NCBI RefSeq assembly: GCF_040712315.1
Contig: NC_134017.1
Location: 13,732,001 to 13,796,000 of the forward strand
Source of the DNA: Castanea sativa
Taxonomy: Eukaryota; Streptophyta; Magnoliopsida; Fagales; Fagaceae
DNA length: 64,000 nt
Reading direction: 5' to 3'
Shown here: positions 47,453 to 60,035 of the stretch, in pieces
How the letters are laid out: every line of letters begins with the position of its first letter
Numbering within the stretch: position 1 is the stretch's first letter
Notes under the pieces: generated by a model
Database searches by the model: none
Told to the model about the DNA's origin: nothing
The model's input: only the letters and a program-made list of their open reading frames with translations
Translations under genes and position numbers: made by a program

Positions 47453-50400
47453 ATGACCAATTTTAATCCCTTAGCTAAGATTTTGGATGAAAATCGATTG
47501 TCTGGACCAAACTATGTAGATTGGAAAAGGAACTTAATCATTGTTCTCACTACTGATAAGATAGCTCATGTCCTTAATACTGAGGCACCAGAACTTGCTT
47601 TAGCTGATGCCACTGAGGAGCAGAGAGATGCATTTAATAAGTGGCATGAGGCTGATGAAATGGCTAAATGCTACATATTGGCCTCTATGACCAATGTGTT
47701 GCAAAAACAATGCCAAAGTCTAGTTATAGCACAAGATATGATGATGCACCTCAAAGAGATGTTTGGAGAACAAAGCAGAAGTGCACGACAAATTGGTATG
47801 AAAAATCTTATGTCCACAAAAATGGTGGAAGGAACTCCAGTTCGGGAACATGTCCTGAAGATGATTTCTTTCATCAACGAATTGGATATGCTTGGTGCAG
47901 AAATTGATAGTGAGACCCAAGTTGATGCGATCCTAGCATCTTTACTTGATTCTTTTAATCAGTTTATCATGAACTATAACATGAATAAGATGGTAGTAAC
48001 ATTGTCAGAGCTGCTCAATATATTGAAAGCAGCTAAGGATCTCATCAAGAAAGAAAAGCCTACTGTAATGTTGGCTGAAAAATCTGATTCTTCTCTTAAG
48101 TTGAAGCCTAAAGGTAAGAACTTTAAGAGAAAAGGGTCTCAGTCATTCACTAAGGCTCAAGGTGACAAAGTGAATAAGGACACTGAGAGAAAGAAAGCAA
48201 AAGGAAATTGTTTCCACCGTGGTAAGCTTGGTCATTGGAAGAGAAACTGACACCATTATTTGGCTTCTCTGAAGAATGACAAACCTGCAGAAGGTATGCC
48301 TAACTTGCTCATTATTGAAACAAATTTAATGGATGGTCCATTTAATTCTTGGTGTGTAGATTCTGGTACAATCTCACACATTTGCAATATGTTGTAGGGT
48401 TTCAAGGAGACCCGAAGGCTAAATGAAGGGGAGGTGATCCTAAGGATGGGGACTGGTGCAACTATTGCAACCACAGCCATTGGAACTTTTTATTTAGAAT
48501 TATCTTCTAGTAGAACTCTTGTCTTAGATGATTGCTTATATGTGCCAGAAGTGCGAAGAAATTTAGTTTCAGTTTCAAAACTTGGTTGTTCAGGATATTC
48601 ATTTCTTTTTACTTCTATACTTGTTGTTAAGTTTAATAATAAATTTGTAACTTCTAGCATTTTACAAGATGGTCTTTATTTTTTGAGTTCTATTGATAAT
48701 TCTTTCAATTGTGTTGAGAATGATATTGCTGCCAGTGTGTTATCTCTTAAAATAAAAAGAGATGTTAATCCAACCTATTTGTGGCACTTAAGGCTTGGTC
48801 ATATCAATATTGACCGAATCAATAGATTGGTAAGGGATGGGCCATTGAATCTTTTGAAGGTAGAGCCTTGCTTACAAGGAAAAATAACCAAAAGTCCCTT
48901 TACAGGAAAGGGAGCTAGAGCCACTGATGTATTAGGATTAATACACACTGATGTTTGTGGTCCTATGAATCACATGGCAAGAGGTGGTTTCTATTACTTC
49001 ATTACTTTTATTGACGATTATTCTAGGTATGGTTATTTGTACCTAATGAAACATAAATCTGAATCCTTTGAAAAGTTCAAAGAATTTCGTAATGAGGTTG
49101 AGAAACAAGCTGGAAAATGCATAAAAGTTCTTCGCTCTGATAGAGGAGGAGAATACCTCTTGGATCAATTTAAGGAATATCCAAAAGAAAATGGGATTAT
49201 TTCCCAATTGACTCCCCCTGCCACACCTCAACATAATGGTGTAGCTGAAAGAAGAAATAGAACCTTATTAGATATGGTTTGTTCTATGATGAGCATGTCA
49301 GAGTTGCCAATTTCATTTTGGGGTTATGCTTTGGAGACTGCTATTTATTTATTAAATAGAGTTCCTACCAAATCAGTTCCTAATACCCCATATGAGTTAT
49401 GGACTGGTAAGAAACCAAGTCTAAATCACTTAAAGATATGGGGTTGTCCAACACATGTTAGAAAGTCTAATATGGATAAGCTAGGACTAAGGAGTGATAG
49501 ATGTTTATTTGTTGGCTATCCCAAGATGTCTACTAGTTTCTATTTTTACAATCCTAGTGAGCAAAAAGTTTTTGTGAGTAGGAATGCTATTTTTCTTGAG
49601 GAAGATTATAGCTTAAATGAAAGTAGAGCAAAAGTTTCTCTTGATGAACAAACTGATAACCCAATGGTTGAGTTGAATGAGAATAATGAAGAGCAAGTAA
49701 TAGTGCCTACTGAACCAAGCAAAATACAAGAGACTCGACGTAGTAAAAGGACTATCAGGCCTCCAGTTAGACTCACTTTGTTAAATGAGATTTATCTAAT
49801 GGAGTCAAAGGAGCATGATAATGATCCTTTTACTTATCAAGAAGCAGTGACTGATAAGGACGTTGAGAATTGGAAAAGGGCCATGGAATCAGAGATGAAC
49901 TCAATGTATACCAACCAGGTCTGGACCTTAGTAGACAAACCAGAAGGTATTAAGCCTAATGGTTGTAAATGGGTCTACAAAAGGAAGATAGGACCTAATG
50001 GTAAGGTGGAGACCTATAAAGCTAGGCTAGTGGCAAAAGGGTATAATCAAAAGGCTGGAATTGATTATGAGGAAACCTTTTCGCCAGTAGCCATGCTAAA
50101 GTCCATAAGGATTCTATTGTCAATTGCTGCACATTATGATTACGAGATATGGCAAATGGATGTTAAAACAGCTTTCTTGAATGGACACATTCAAGAAGAA
50201 ATTTTTATTGACCAACCAGAATGTTTCATATCTCATGGTCAAGAATCAAAAGTGTGCAAGTTGATGAGATCTATGTACAGCCTAAAGCAAGCATCACGCA
50301 GTTGGAACATCCATTTTGATGTGGCAATCAAATCATTTGGCTTCTCACAAAATATGGATGAACCTTGTGTTTACAAAATGGTTAGTGGGAGCACTGTTAT

Positions 50401-51400
50401 ATTTTTAGTTCTTTATGTAGATGACATACTACTCATTGGCAATGATGTAGGAGCAATGCCATCTATAAAAAATATGGTTATCTAGTTACTTTGCAATGAA
50501 AGATCTTGGTGAAGCATCCTATATACTCGGAATCAAATTGTTTAGAGGTTGAAAGAAAGAGTAATTGGGACTTTCACAGGTCAATTATATTACAAGATAT
50601 TGGCTAGGTTTAGCATGCAAGATTCCAAGAAAGGTTTTTCACCTTTTAGACATGGAATTCATCTCTCTAATCAAATGTGTCCTAAAACACAAGAAGAGAG
50701 AGAGAAGATGAGAAATTGTCCTTATGCTTCGGCTGTAGGAAGTCTCATGTACGCAATGCTTTGCACTAGGCCAGACATTTGTTATGCAGTGAGCATTGTG
50801 AGTAGATATCAATCCAATCCAGGTTCTGACCATTGGACAGCAGTGAAGCATATCCTCAAATATTTAAATAGGACCAAACATTATTTCTTGGTGTTTGGTG
50901 GTGAGGATCTGACTGTCCAAGGGTATATAGATTCAGATTTTCAATTTGATATTGATGATAGAAAATCAATTTCTGGATTTGTGTTCACTCTTGGCAAGGG
51001 AGCAATAAGTTGGAGAAGTTGGAAGCAAGATACTACTACAGACTCTACTACAAAAGCAGAGTATATAGCTGCAAGTGAAGCTGCAAAGGAAGCTGTGTGG
51101 ATTCGCAAGTTCATTCAAGAACTTGAAGTTGTTCCTTCTATTGAGTCACCCATTACTATCTATTGTGACAATAATGGGGCTATTGCAAATGTAGTAGAAC
51201 CAAGGGTTCACCAAAGGACAAAACATATTGCACGTGAATATCACTTGATACGTGATATCATACGTAGAGGTGATGTAGCAATAACAAAGATTGCCTCCGC
51301 CAATAATGTTGCAGATCCACTCACAAAGGCATTGTCTCAAAAGGTGTTTGAGAAACATTTGGATGCAATGGGTATTAAATACATGTATGATTTGTTTTGA
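47453..51400 (+). pseudogene. Copia gag-pol polyprotein with two stops and frame shifts
   Basis: A single gag-pol frame starts at 47453 (MTNFNPLAKILDENRLSGPN); in-frame Met codons upstream to 47324 lie in the leader. Gag (about 265 residues) ends with a zinc knuckle in which Cys is Arg (CFHRGKLGHWKRN) and the following Cys codon is TGA (48248-48250). Protease carries WCVDSGTISHIC and then TAG at 48395-48397. The frame is then open from 48398 to 50485 (longest Met-initiated part 48434, 683 residues): integrase ([49 protein letters not shown]) and reverse transcriptase ([29 protein letters not shown] at 50414-50440). A frame shift near 50470 and a damaged linker lead to RNase H, 50549-51400 (TRPDICYAVSIVSRYQSNPG, ADPLTKALS). 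Only a few lesions separate it from a working polyprotein of the Copia superfamily. Confidence 0.9.
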
Positions 51401-51415
51401 GTGCAAGTGGGAGAT
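51401..51415 (+). promoter_or_regulatory. Polypurine tract of the Copia element
   Basis: caagtgggagat lies directly against the 3' LTR, immediately after the RNase H stop codon. It would prime plus-strand synthesis. Confidence 0.8.
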
Positions 51416-52778
51416 TGTTAGAATTATGTGACCTCAAAAACAATACTATGTATTTTTATTTGATAATAAAATTTTATTTTCACATTCATCATTTTTTATA
51501 GGTATATTTCATTGTTTAAATGTGGCATGTGATGTCACCTCTGTAGAAAAATCATGTTAATGGTTAAGGAACCAAAGACAGGGAGTAATGATTTTTCATA
51601 GATTATTAAATTGTTCTAGGCTATGGATATTAATTGAATATTACCACTTAAGCCTACACTTGTTGTGCAGCTATATGATAGGATGATTTACTCCATCATT
51701 GAGGTAGTGACTTTAAGCAAACAAGTGGGTGTAATGTAATAAGTACATGCACTGAATTGGATCTGATCAAGAACACCTTATGGAGTGATCACTGTTAATT
51801 AAAAGGTTGTTCTATCACAATTTTTCTATTGTCCTCAAACATGAGAGGTTTGTGTATATTTATTTACTATGCACATAACTTTGACAGTGTCAACTGGTGA
51901 TGCTAATTTTTTAAAGGCTATATACAGACACGTTGGGTTATGTGTGTATTGAGTAAAATATGTAAATGCTCAACAATGAATCCACCAGCCTCTAAAGAAG
52001 ATAGTATATTCAGTTGATTTTCATATTGAAGTTGGACTCAAAACAAAACCGGCCGGTGACATTTTTTTTTCAAAAATGTTTTTTCACATATATAATATTG
52101 TGTGTATATATATATATATATATATTTAAAGAGTTTTTACAAAGATATTTTGGAGTCCAATAGAAATTATGAAATCAAGAAATTATGGGCTACATAAGCT
52201 AGGGACATAACAGTGATATTAATCCAGTCCCAGTGGCTTGTGGCAATATAGTGTGGTGGAAGGGCATAGATATAAAATTGTAAGTAAGGGGACCTCATTT
52301 GTAATTCTCTAATCTTCAGGGCTCAATTACATTGTGTTGATGGACATTATTGCAATTTGTAGAAGTTCAAATATTTTCTTGATATGGTTGAGAAAATTAA
52401 GGAATAATTTTGAAAGAGTTTCAAGATAAGTCAATAACGTTCAAAAAGTTATTGATTAATCCTACATCTGAAGATTAGGATCCCTAAGGATCCCACGTCC
52501 AATCTCTCTCTTGGGATTTTAGAAGTCTTAAATAAGAAATAAGATATTAATATATATTACGTTAGTGGTTGGCCATCAGAACTACTGAGTGATACTGCAG
52601 TCTTCTGAAAACCTAAAAAGAAATAGAGAGAGAGACGTGAATACCTTGGGAGGCAACACGCTTGGGTTGCTAAGAGAGGTACGCAATTTTGTTCTGTTTA
52701 AAATCTATGGTTGTGTGGTACAATGATCTTAAATGAAAATATACAATTTTGTTTTATATTGCTTCCGCAAAACTAACA
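51416..52778 (+). repeat. 3' LTR of the Copia element
   Basis: 1363 bp, nearly identical to 44985-46367. The TA microsatellite is shorter and starts tgtgtatata (about 52101-52125), accounting for most of the length difference. Confidence 0.95.
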
Positions 52779-53318
52779 GTAAATGCCATGAACGTTTCAG
52801 GAGTTAATGTGGCATTAGTTACGGATGGGTATTCTTTTCCATCTATAACTGATTCCTCCCTAATGCATCTAGACATGATTACGGAGAAGGGGAATAACCA
52901 GCGGTTGGATATTGAGGGGCAGAATGAAGATGATAGAGTGCAATTATACTCGGTTCCAATCAGCATTGACGTGACCACTAAAAACCTTACAAACCCAACG
53001 CCCCACCTATCATGCCTAAGTCACGTGATCACTTAAGTGACAAAAACACAGCCACCAAACAGAACACGACAGAGAGAAAAGAAAGGGCCAAGCCGCAGTC
53101 ATACAGGAGGAAACTACCAAAGGAAAACAATCTAATACCCACGGGTCCAACAATAGGGAAGGCAGCTGGCAAGAAGAGTGGATTGGAAGTGGAGGAAAAA
53201 TTAGAGACAAGTGAGAAGAACACAGAGTTAGAGAGTAGGAAGAGACAAAAGTGCCAAGATGACAGTGATAACATGCCAACACCAACAGCGGCGTTACTTC
53301 TCATCCCCGCTAAGAGCA

Positions 53319-56300
53319 ATGATCATCCTAAGTTGGAACTGCCGGGGGCTTGGGAACCAATGTGTAGTGAATGTGCTCACTCACTTGGTGAGGGAAAAAG
53401 CTCCCACTATTTTGTTTCTAATGGAGACAAAATAAACCATTGAGGAGATGAGAGGGATACAAGGTGAGTTGCATTATGATTCTAGGTTGGCAGTTCCATG
53501 TCTAGGAAGAAGAGGAGGCCTACCAATGCTCTAGAAGAATGAAGTGGACCTGCACATCCAAACCTACACACAAAACCATATTGATGCCTTTATTATGGTG
53601 AATCAAAATTCACCATGGCGAATTATGGGTTTCTATGGTAAGCCCGAAGAACAACTAAGGCATGAAACTTGGTCGTTGCTCAAGCACCTGAAATCAAGGA
53701 GTTCAGCCCCATGGTTGTGTATTTGGGACTATAATGAGAATTTTGGAATCAAGGGAAAAGGAAGGGGGAAATCCTAAACCACTACAGCTTATGAATAATT
53801 TCCACAACACACTACTACTTTGCAATTTGGTTGATTTGGGGTATAGTGGAAACATATTTACTTGGAATAATGGAAGGGAGGGTGATGCTTTTGCTCAGCT
53901 AAGGCTTGACAGGGCTTGTGCAACAATGGAGTGGAAAGAATTATTCCCATAGGCTCGAGTCTCTCATCTTCAAGCTTCATACTCTGATCATGTCCCTATC
54001 CTCCTCACCACACATCCTCTAAGCCACCAACACCGAGTTAAAAAAATTCCACGAAGATTTGAGGAGAAGTGGGTGACGCACCTTGATTGTGAAGCTGTCA
54101 TCCAACAGGTTTTGAGTAATACGATGACTACAAGTAGCCCTATGTATTGTTTATTTGAAAAAATTAAACAATGCAAGAGTGCTTTAGTGGGGTGGAGTCG
54201 AGTCACCTTTGGTCAATCAAAAAGTAAAATCCAAGAGAAGCAATGGATATTGGAGGAATTGACTTAAGACAATCCAGGAAGGCATTTGGAGGAAATTAGG
54301 AGGGAAAAGGAGGAAATTAATACAATACTATACCATGAGGAGATCCACTAGCGACAAAGATCTAGATCTATCTAGTTGCAGGTAGGAGATAAGAACACAA
54401 AGTTCTTCCACCAGAGAGCAAGCTAGAGACGCTGGAAAAATAATATTTCAGGAATATTTGATAAAGATGGTGTGTGGTAGGAGACTGATGAGGGTATAGC
54501 ATTAGCTGCTAAAAATTATTTTTAGGAGTTGTTCACTTCGGCAAGCCCCTCAGAAATGGATACAGTATTGAGTTAAGTGGATAGGGTGGTCACTCCGGAG
54601 ATGAACCAAAGCCTCCTCCAACCCTATACAGCAGAGGAGGTCCAAAGAGCTCTCTTTCAGATGCATCCGTCAAAATCTCCTGGTCCCGATGGTACGTCCC
54701 CTTTTTTGTTCCAAAAATTTTGGCATATTGTTGGAGTTGATGTCACAAATGTTGTTCTATTTGTCCTCCATTTGAGTCATATGCTACATAAAATGAATTA
54801 TACACATTGTATTGATTCCAAAAAATAATGAACCACAGTATATGACTGATTTTTGGCCTATTAGCTTAGAAAATGTGGTAGCTAGAATTATATCAAAGAT
54901 TATTGCAAATAGGCTGAAATTGATTTTGCTAAATGTAATATCGGATGCCCAAAGCGCCTTTGTACCAGATATGCTAATTACTGACAATACCATTGTAGCT
55001 TTTGAAGTGTTACACAGGATGCGAAATAAGAGGAGTGGAAAAAAGGGACAAATGGCGGTGAAGCTAGATATCAGTAAAGCATATGATAGGGTGGAATGGG
55101 GTTTCCTTAGACAAGTGATGCAAAAATTGGGCATTGATGAGAAATGGATCCAGTTGGCAATGGAGATGATGAGGACGATTTTATACTCAATTTTGATAAA
55201 TGGGGAGCCGAAAGGTTTTATTAAGTAAGGAGACCCCTTATCACCATAGGGGTGGCAAAATTTGACACGACCTGCGAACCCGACATGACACGACACGAAA
55301 TTAGCAGGTTAAGGGTTGAGGCTTAACAGGTTCGTGTCATATTCGGGTTGACATGGCTAACCCGTTTAATAAACGGGTTGGGCTAGTGTTGAACACATAA
55401 AACCCGTTTGACCTGTCTGACCCGTTTAATTAAATGACATTTTACCAATATACCCTTCAAACTCTATGTATATAAACTTATTAGTTGTTGTGATTTATTT
55501 TCTTTGACATATTGTGATTGATTATTTGTGATATTGGGATATGCTTTAGTTTTGAATGATTACTTGTGATACAGTTACTCATTAGTTTTGAATTTTATAT
55601 TAAAAATATTTATTTGTTTGCTTTTTCATTAATTTTTATTTTTCATTTTGATAAAATCTGATAAACAGGTTGACACGATTGACCCGTTTAATAAATGGGT
55701 CGTGTTAGGGTTGAGGAATCTTGACCCGTTTAATAAACATGTCGGGTTAGTATTGACCTATGCAGTCGAATACTCATGACTTGACACGACACGAACCCGA
55801 CACGCAAACACAAATTGCCGCCCCTATATCACCATACCTATTCTTACTTTGTGCTGAAGGTTTATCTGGAATGATAAGAAGAGCTGTGGTTAATAGAGAG
55901 CTACATGGGGTCTTATCTAGCCCAAATGGAGTGTGCATTTCCCATCTATTGTTTGCTGATGATAGCCTACTATTTTGTGAAGCATCAATAAAGGAATGTC
56001 AGCGCCTAATGGACATTTTGGGCCTTTATGAAGCAGCATCCAGGCAAGCAATAAATAGGCAAAAAACACCACTGTTCTTTAGCAGAAATACAAGAGAGGA
56101 GGTCAAACAAACGGTTCAGCAAATGTTGGGGGCGAGAATTATGACCGATTGTGAAAAATACCTTGGTCTTCCAATGGCATGTGCAAAATCTAAGGTAACT
56201 ACTTTCAAAGAAATGCAAGAGCGGATTACAAAGTGGATCATGGGACGGAAGGAAAAATTTATCTCTAAGGCGGGTAGGGAAATATTGATTAAAACTGTTG

Positions 56301-57500
56301 CACAAGCCATCCCCCACATACACTATGAGCTTCTTCAAGCTTCCAAAATCCCTATGTGACTCTATCAACTCTACAATAGCTAGATATTGGTGGGGCAAAC
56401 AAAAAATGAGAGGAAGATACATTGGATAAATTGGAAGAAACTATGTACAACAAAGAAGAAGGGAGGATTGGGCTTTTGAGACATACAAGCGTTTAATTTA
56501 GCTATGTAGGCTAAACAGGCTTGGAGATTGTTACACCATACACACTCTTTGTTCTATCGGGTATATAAAGCAAGATACTTTCCCCAATGTTCTTTCATGG
56601 AGGCTGAGTTGGGCCACAACCCATCCTATGTGTGGCAGAGCTTGTTGGCTACAAGAGAGGTGATACAAGAAGGCTCTAGATGGAGAGTGGGGAATCGAGT
56701 CAATATTATGGTTGAATCAGGCAAGTGGCTCTCCCATAAACCTGTCTTTAAAGGGGATGTGCAACCGAGCCTAAGAGTTGCGGAGCCGATTGACAAACAT
56801 TCTTGGCAGTGGGATAGAAATAAAGTGGATGGGATGTTTGCCACAAAAACATGCGGCGAGATAATGGCCATCCGACTCAGTAGAGACCGAAAGAGAGACA
56901 CATTGATATGGAAGGAAATTAGGAAGCACGAGTTCTCCGTTAAGTCGGCCTATCAAGTGGCTATTTGACTGAAACAAGGGGTGGAGGCGGAACACTCACG
57001 AGCTGGGGAGGAAGTCAAACTGTGGAAGATGATTTGGGAGCTCAATGTGCCACCAAAGATTAGAAATTTTATGTGGCGGGCTGTGTCGAATATTCTGGCA
57101 ACACGAGATAACTTGTATAGAAGAAGAGTGGCCGTGGAGAGTACTTGCGAGTTCTGCCACCAACACCTTGAAATGGAAGCTCACTTGCTGTGGGAGTGCC
57201 CCTTTGCCCGCAATGTGTGGGCGTTGGCTGGAGGAAGAATATAGAAAGGCAGCAACAATGTGCGAGATTTTTTCCAGATCTTCAAGTTGATGCAAGAGAA
57301 ACTGACACGAAAGGAGATGAAACAGTGGTACACTACAACCTGGGCGATTTGGAACGCAAGGAACAAAGCCTACTTTCAAAATGTTTAATCACAACTCAAA
57401 GTGATATATGAAGGGGCCCTGGAGTTGCTTGCTACATACCAGACCCTCTCGGCTACTCAATCAACTACGTGACTGGGGAAAATTTTGTTTACTTGGTGTT
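53319..57500 (+). pseudogene. LINE ORF2 (endonuclease, reverse transcriptase, zf-RVT), broken
   Basis: The start at 53319 is the usual ORF2 endonuclease opening (MIILSWNCRGLGNQCVVNVL, then METK followed by a stop). Endonuclease blocks continue to about 54000 (SPWRIMGFYGKPEEQLRHET, YSGNIFTWNNGREGDAFAQL, and the catalytic SDHVP motif). Reverse transcriptase runs from 54577 (SKSPGPDGTSPFLFQKFW, SAFVPDMLITDNTIVAFEVL, VKLDISKAYDRVEWGFLRQV) to the MITE. It resumes at 55835 with SPYLFLLCAEGLSGMIRR and the active-site FADD (LLFADDSLLFCEASIKECQR). zf-RVT follows at 56981-57244 (LWKMIWELNVPPKIRNFMWR, CEFCHQHLEMEAHLLWECP), and a tail reads WAIWNARNKAYFQ. Multiple stops and frame shifts show long inactivity. 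The product would nick target DNA and reverse-transcribe LINE RNA. Confidence 0.88.
55247..55826. mobile_element. hAT-type MITE
   Basis: The terminal inverted repeats are taggggtggcaa and, on the opposite strand, taggggcggcaa. They continue into GC-richer subterminal inverted sequence (acacgacacg, gaacccgacac, acccgtttaataaa repeats). A perfect 8-bp duplication TATCACCA flanks it (55239-55246 and 55827-55834). Removing it restores the LINE GDPLSPYLF motif. It has no transposase. Confidence 0.93.
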
Positions 57501-57747
57501 TGTTTCAAGAGTATGGTAAAGGGGTTGTGCCTGTTTCAAAAGTATTATCCTCTTAGGCGCAACACAGTGGTAGTTGTCTAGTCAGTTTGCTGCTATGGTC
57601 CTTCTGGTATACAAACACCGAGTCATGTTTTTTCAACAGCTGCTTGTAATGTTTTATCTTTGGCCTGGTGACACACGGCCATACATGTACTTGAATATAG
57701 TTTCCTTGCATCAAATAAAGTTCTATCTATTACCTCAAAAAAAAAAA

Positions 57748-58305
57748 TATATATATATATAATGAAAAATTTCAAGCCAAGATACTAAATAACGATAAGC
57801 CAAAACTCTGTAAATACATCATAAATATATATAATAATTCAACATAAAGTACACAAAAGAAAAGCAATCACTCATATAACTCATTGCCTTTTCATATATT
57901 GTCTTGTATGCACTACAGTGAACAACCGCCACTTACCAAGAGATGCAATTGAAACATTTGCTTTGACTTCAACACTGAATTCAAGTTAAATGCACAGTTC
58001 GTTTTTATTACTTTTGTATAATCCACTTTCTTGCCAAGCCATAGGCGCATAGCAATATAAATCAAACTCAACACAAAAATCATGATATCACAGATTAACG
58101 AAGAGATTCGACTTCGAAACAAACGCTAAAGGAGAATTAACAAACCAGAATTTAATAATCGTAAATCAAATACATGTTTCACACAGATAAGGTTTACGAA
58201 ACCAGAACACACAACAGTTGCGTTGGAATTTAAACTGATACACGCAACAATAAATGAAACAAGATAACCACATGAAATTCCCTTCACAATCGTTACAAAA
58301 ATAAA
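57748..58305. other. Intergenic sequence
   Basis: AT-rich sequence with a TA run after the LINE tail. No gene was recognised. Confidence 0.4.
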
Positions 58306-59271
58306 TGATAAGCCAAGAATGTATTGACCTCTTATGATGAATTAACCAATTAATTAGTCAAATAAATTAATTAGGTTCAATTACATGCAATGAGCATGGC
58401 AGCACAAACAAATTACCAATTAACTAAGTATGCAGCGGAAATTAAATGTCATAATAATTTGTTTACGAATGAGAAAAACCTACATGGCAAAAACCCCACC
58501 AAGGGATTTTAAGGTCACCACTCCCGAGAATCCACTATTATCAAAACAAGCGGTTGCAAGTAAAGGAATCCCAGTACCTTATACCAACCAACAGTTGAAC
58601 CCTTACCCTAATACACAATTGGACTTGTTTTGTAGTGACAATCTTTCATTTTCAATGCGCGGCTCTCAGTACATGACTAACCAATAGATGCGCGAATCTC
58701 AGTATGCAACTTGATCACTAACTTAAAAAAGATGTTGGCTGCAAAGTTCTTCAATTCATCACACGATGAAGATCACAAAGTTGCTTGGTCACAAAACCCT
58801 ACAGTGTACAAACACAGTAACTTCTTCAAGAACTATGCTCTTGTGCAATTGTGCTCTTGGCTGTGCAACCTGATACGACCCTTAAAATAATCCTTATATA
58901 TGTTTAGGGTTATGAGAAAAGAAAGTTCAAACACATAATCATGGATTGGATGAAAATCAGTCCAGAAAAACTGAGTTTCATAAACCTCGACAAATAATAT
59001 AATTGTCGAGCAGTTGTCGAGCCTTGGACTTAAACATCTCTTTGAAATCTCGATAGATGCTAGCTGTCGAGCTTTAATGATCAGCACTTCTTCACTTGTT
59101 TCTTGGACAGATTTGCATGGCTTTAACACTTGAACTTGAAACCTTGTTTCTTGAAGCATTAAACACACCTAAATCTATCCAATTACAAGTAAAGTGCGTT
59201 TTATCAAAGAATTAGCCAATACATAAAATATTGACATATGTTCCTGATATCCAATCACATATGTCCTAATA
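58306..59271 (-). mobile_element. Solo LTR, same family as 35900-36915
   Basis: The plus strand begins tgataagccaagaatgtatt and ends catatgtcctaata, the reverse complement of the other copy's ends with a few substitutions. Shared internal phrases include the conserved block giving aaaccccaccaaggg here and cccggtggggtttttgcc there. The flanks ATAAA (58301-58305) and GTAAA (59272-59276) match at four of five bases. Confidence 0.85.
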
Positions 59272-59306
59272 GTAAATTACGAAAAACCTAAAATGTGCTT
59301 TAAGAT

Positions 59307-60035
59307 TGTTGGATATATATATCAACAATTTACTTTTGTGATTAGCCAAAAAGAACAATATAAAGATCTAAATATAAGCAATAAGACAAAGAGATGTAAT
59401 AGCAAAGCAATAAATAAATATTGTACATATATATAAAAAGAAATCTGTAAATAACTAACAACTCACAGACCAAATATATGAAGGATGAATGATTTTGATC
59501 AAGTCTTGTGTTTGACACAATCTCCTTAAAGCAGATTTCGCCCCTCACAGAATCTGTGGTGTTTTGAGACTTACGAACATCTTCCTCCTAGGATAAAATG
59601 ATCTACAGTTTTGATAAGCACATAAGATCCATGCTCTGCGAACTACTCTATGTCTCTTTCTTTCTCTTTGACTCAAATGAGTGCACAAAAAAAAATATTT
59701 TCTCTCTGATAGAGTTTCTAAAAAAAAATTGTTTTTCATAAATAAGGGACTATTAAAATATGCATTATTGAATAGACACACTGTTCAAATAAAAATTGTT
59801 GTACACAGATTGATTGACTCAAAAAATAAAATAATAAAAATTATTATTTGGACAAGAGTGTCCAGTCCACATATGCCAAAGCCCAACCTAATGTCCAGCC
59901 CATGAGTATATAAACTCATATATAATCTCTTCTCTTTTCTATGTGGGACTCAAGATTTTCATCACTTTATATAATATCTTCAAGTGAGCAAATTAAACGT
60001 CAATTTCTTATTCAATTAATACTAATTTTCCAACA
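59307..60035 (-). mobile_element. LTR, same family and orientation as 40814-41519
   Basis: It begins tgttggatatatatatcaac and ends ttttccaaca, with long shared stretches such as ctcttatttggacaagag and tgtgggactcaagattttca (small differences from the 40814 copy). Strand is taken from the polypurine tract beside that copy. No polypurine tract or clear target duplication lies beside this one, so it is probably a solo LTR with eroded edges. Only 35 bp separate it from the preceding LTR. Confidence 0.75.

Larger units (their letters stand above)
44985..52778 (+). mobile_element. Two-LTR Ty1/copia retrotransposon, nearly complete
   Basis: It is flanked by GTAAA at 44980-44984 and 52779-52783. Both LTRs begin tgttagaattatgtg and end gcaaaactaaca. 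Inside, in order, are a tRNA-iMet primer site (46369-46380), gag, protease, integrase, reverse transcriptase, RNase H and a polypurine tract just before the 3' LTR. The LTRs are highly similar, with scattered substitutions and a shorter TA microsatellite in the 3' copy, so the insertion is fairly recent. It interrupts LINE ORF1. Confidence 0.95.
44088..53318 (+). pseudogene. LINE ORF1 (DUF4283 and zinc-knuckle RNA-binding protein), split
   Basis: 44088-44417 encodes the start of a DUF4283-type domain (MQRINLTTEEGEIIQVCPRQ, WKFGSDLKIIDVGEGLFQFK, WVLNNGPWNFDNYYLLL). It ends in a stop and resumes at 44427 (FTHCPLWVQVWGLPFELFSE, FLRIRVEIPLDKPLRRGS). A zinc knuckle of the zf-CCHC_4 type follows in another frame (CFRCGILGHEAKTC, about 44709-44750). 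The Copia element then interrupts it at 44985. Beyond it, 52784-53318 carries the hydrophilic C-terminal part, including a Lys/Glu-rich stretch (NTTERKERAKPQSYRRKLPK). ORF1 proteins of this type bind LINE RNA. Stops and frame shifts show it is dead. Confidence 0.8.
44040..57747 (+). mobile_element. L1-type LINE, nearly full length, interrupted by two insertions
   Basis: ORF1 begins at 44088, ORF2 at 53319, and a poly-A tail lies at 57737-57747 after a cluster of stops. A 7.8-kb Copia element (44985-52778) interrupts ORF1 and a 580-bp hAT MITE (55247-55826) interrupts the reverse transcriptase, each with target duplications that restore LINE sequence when removed. The LINE part is about 5.3 kb. 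The 5' edge is approximate. A convincing LINE target duplication was not found, although tatattgaaattcc near 43960 and tataatgaaaaattt after the tail are loosely similar. Confidence 0.85.

Noticed and set aside
54784..55296. 170-residue minus-strand frame
   Set aside because: It is the shadow of the LINE reverse transcriptase on the opposite strand.
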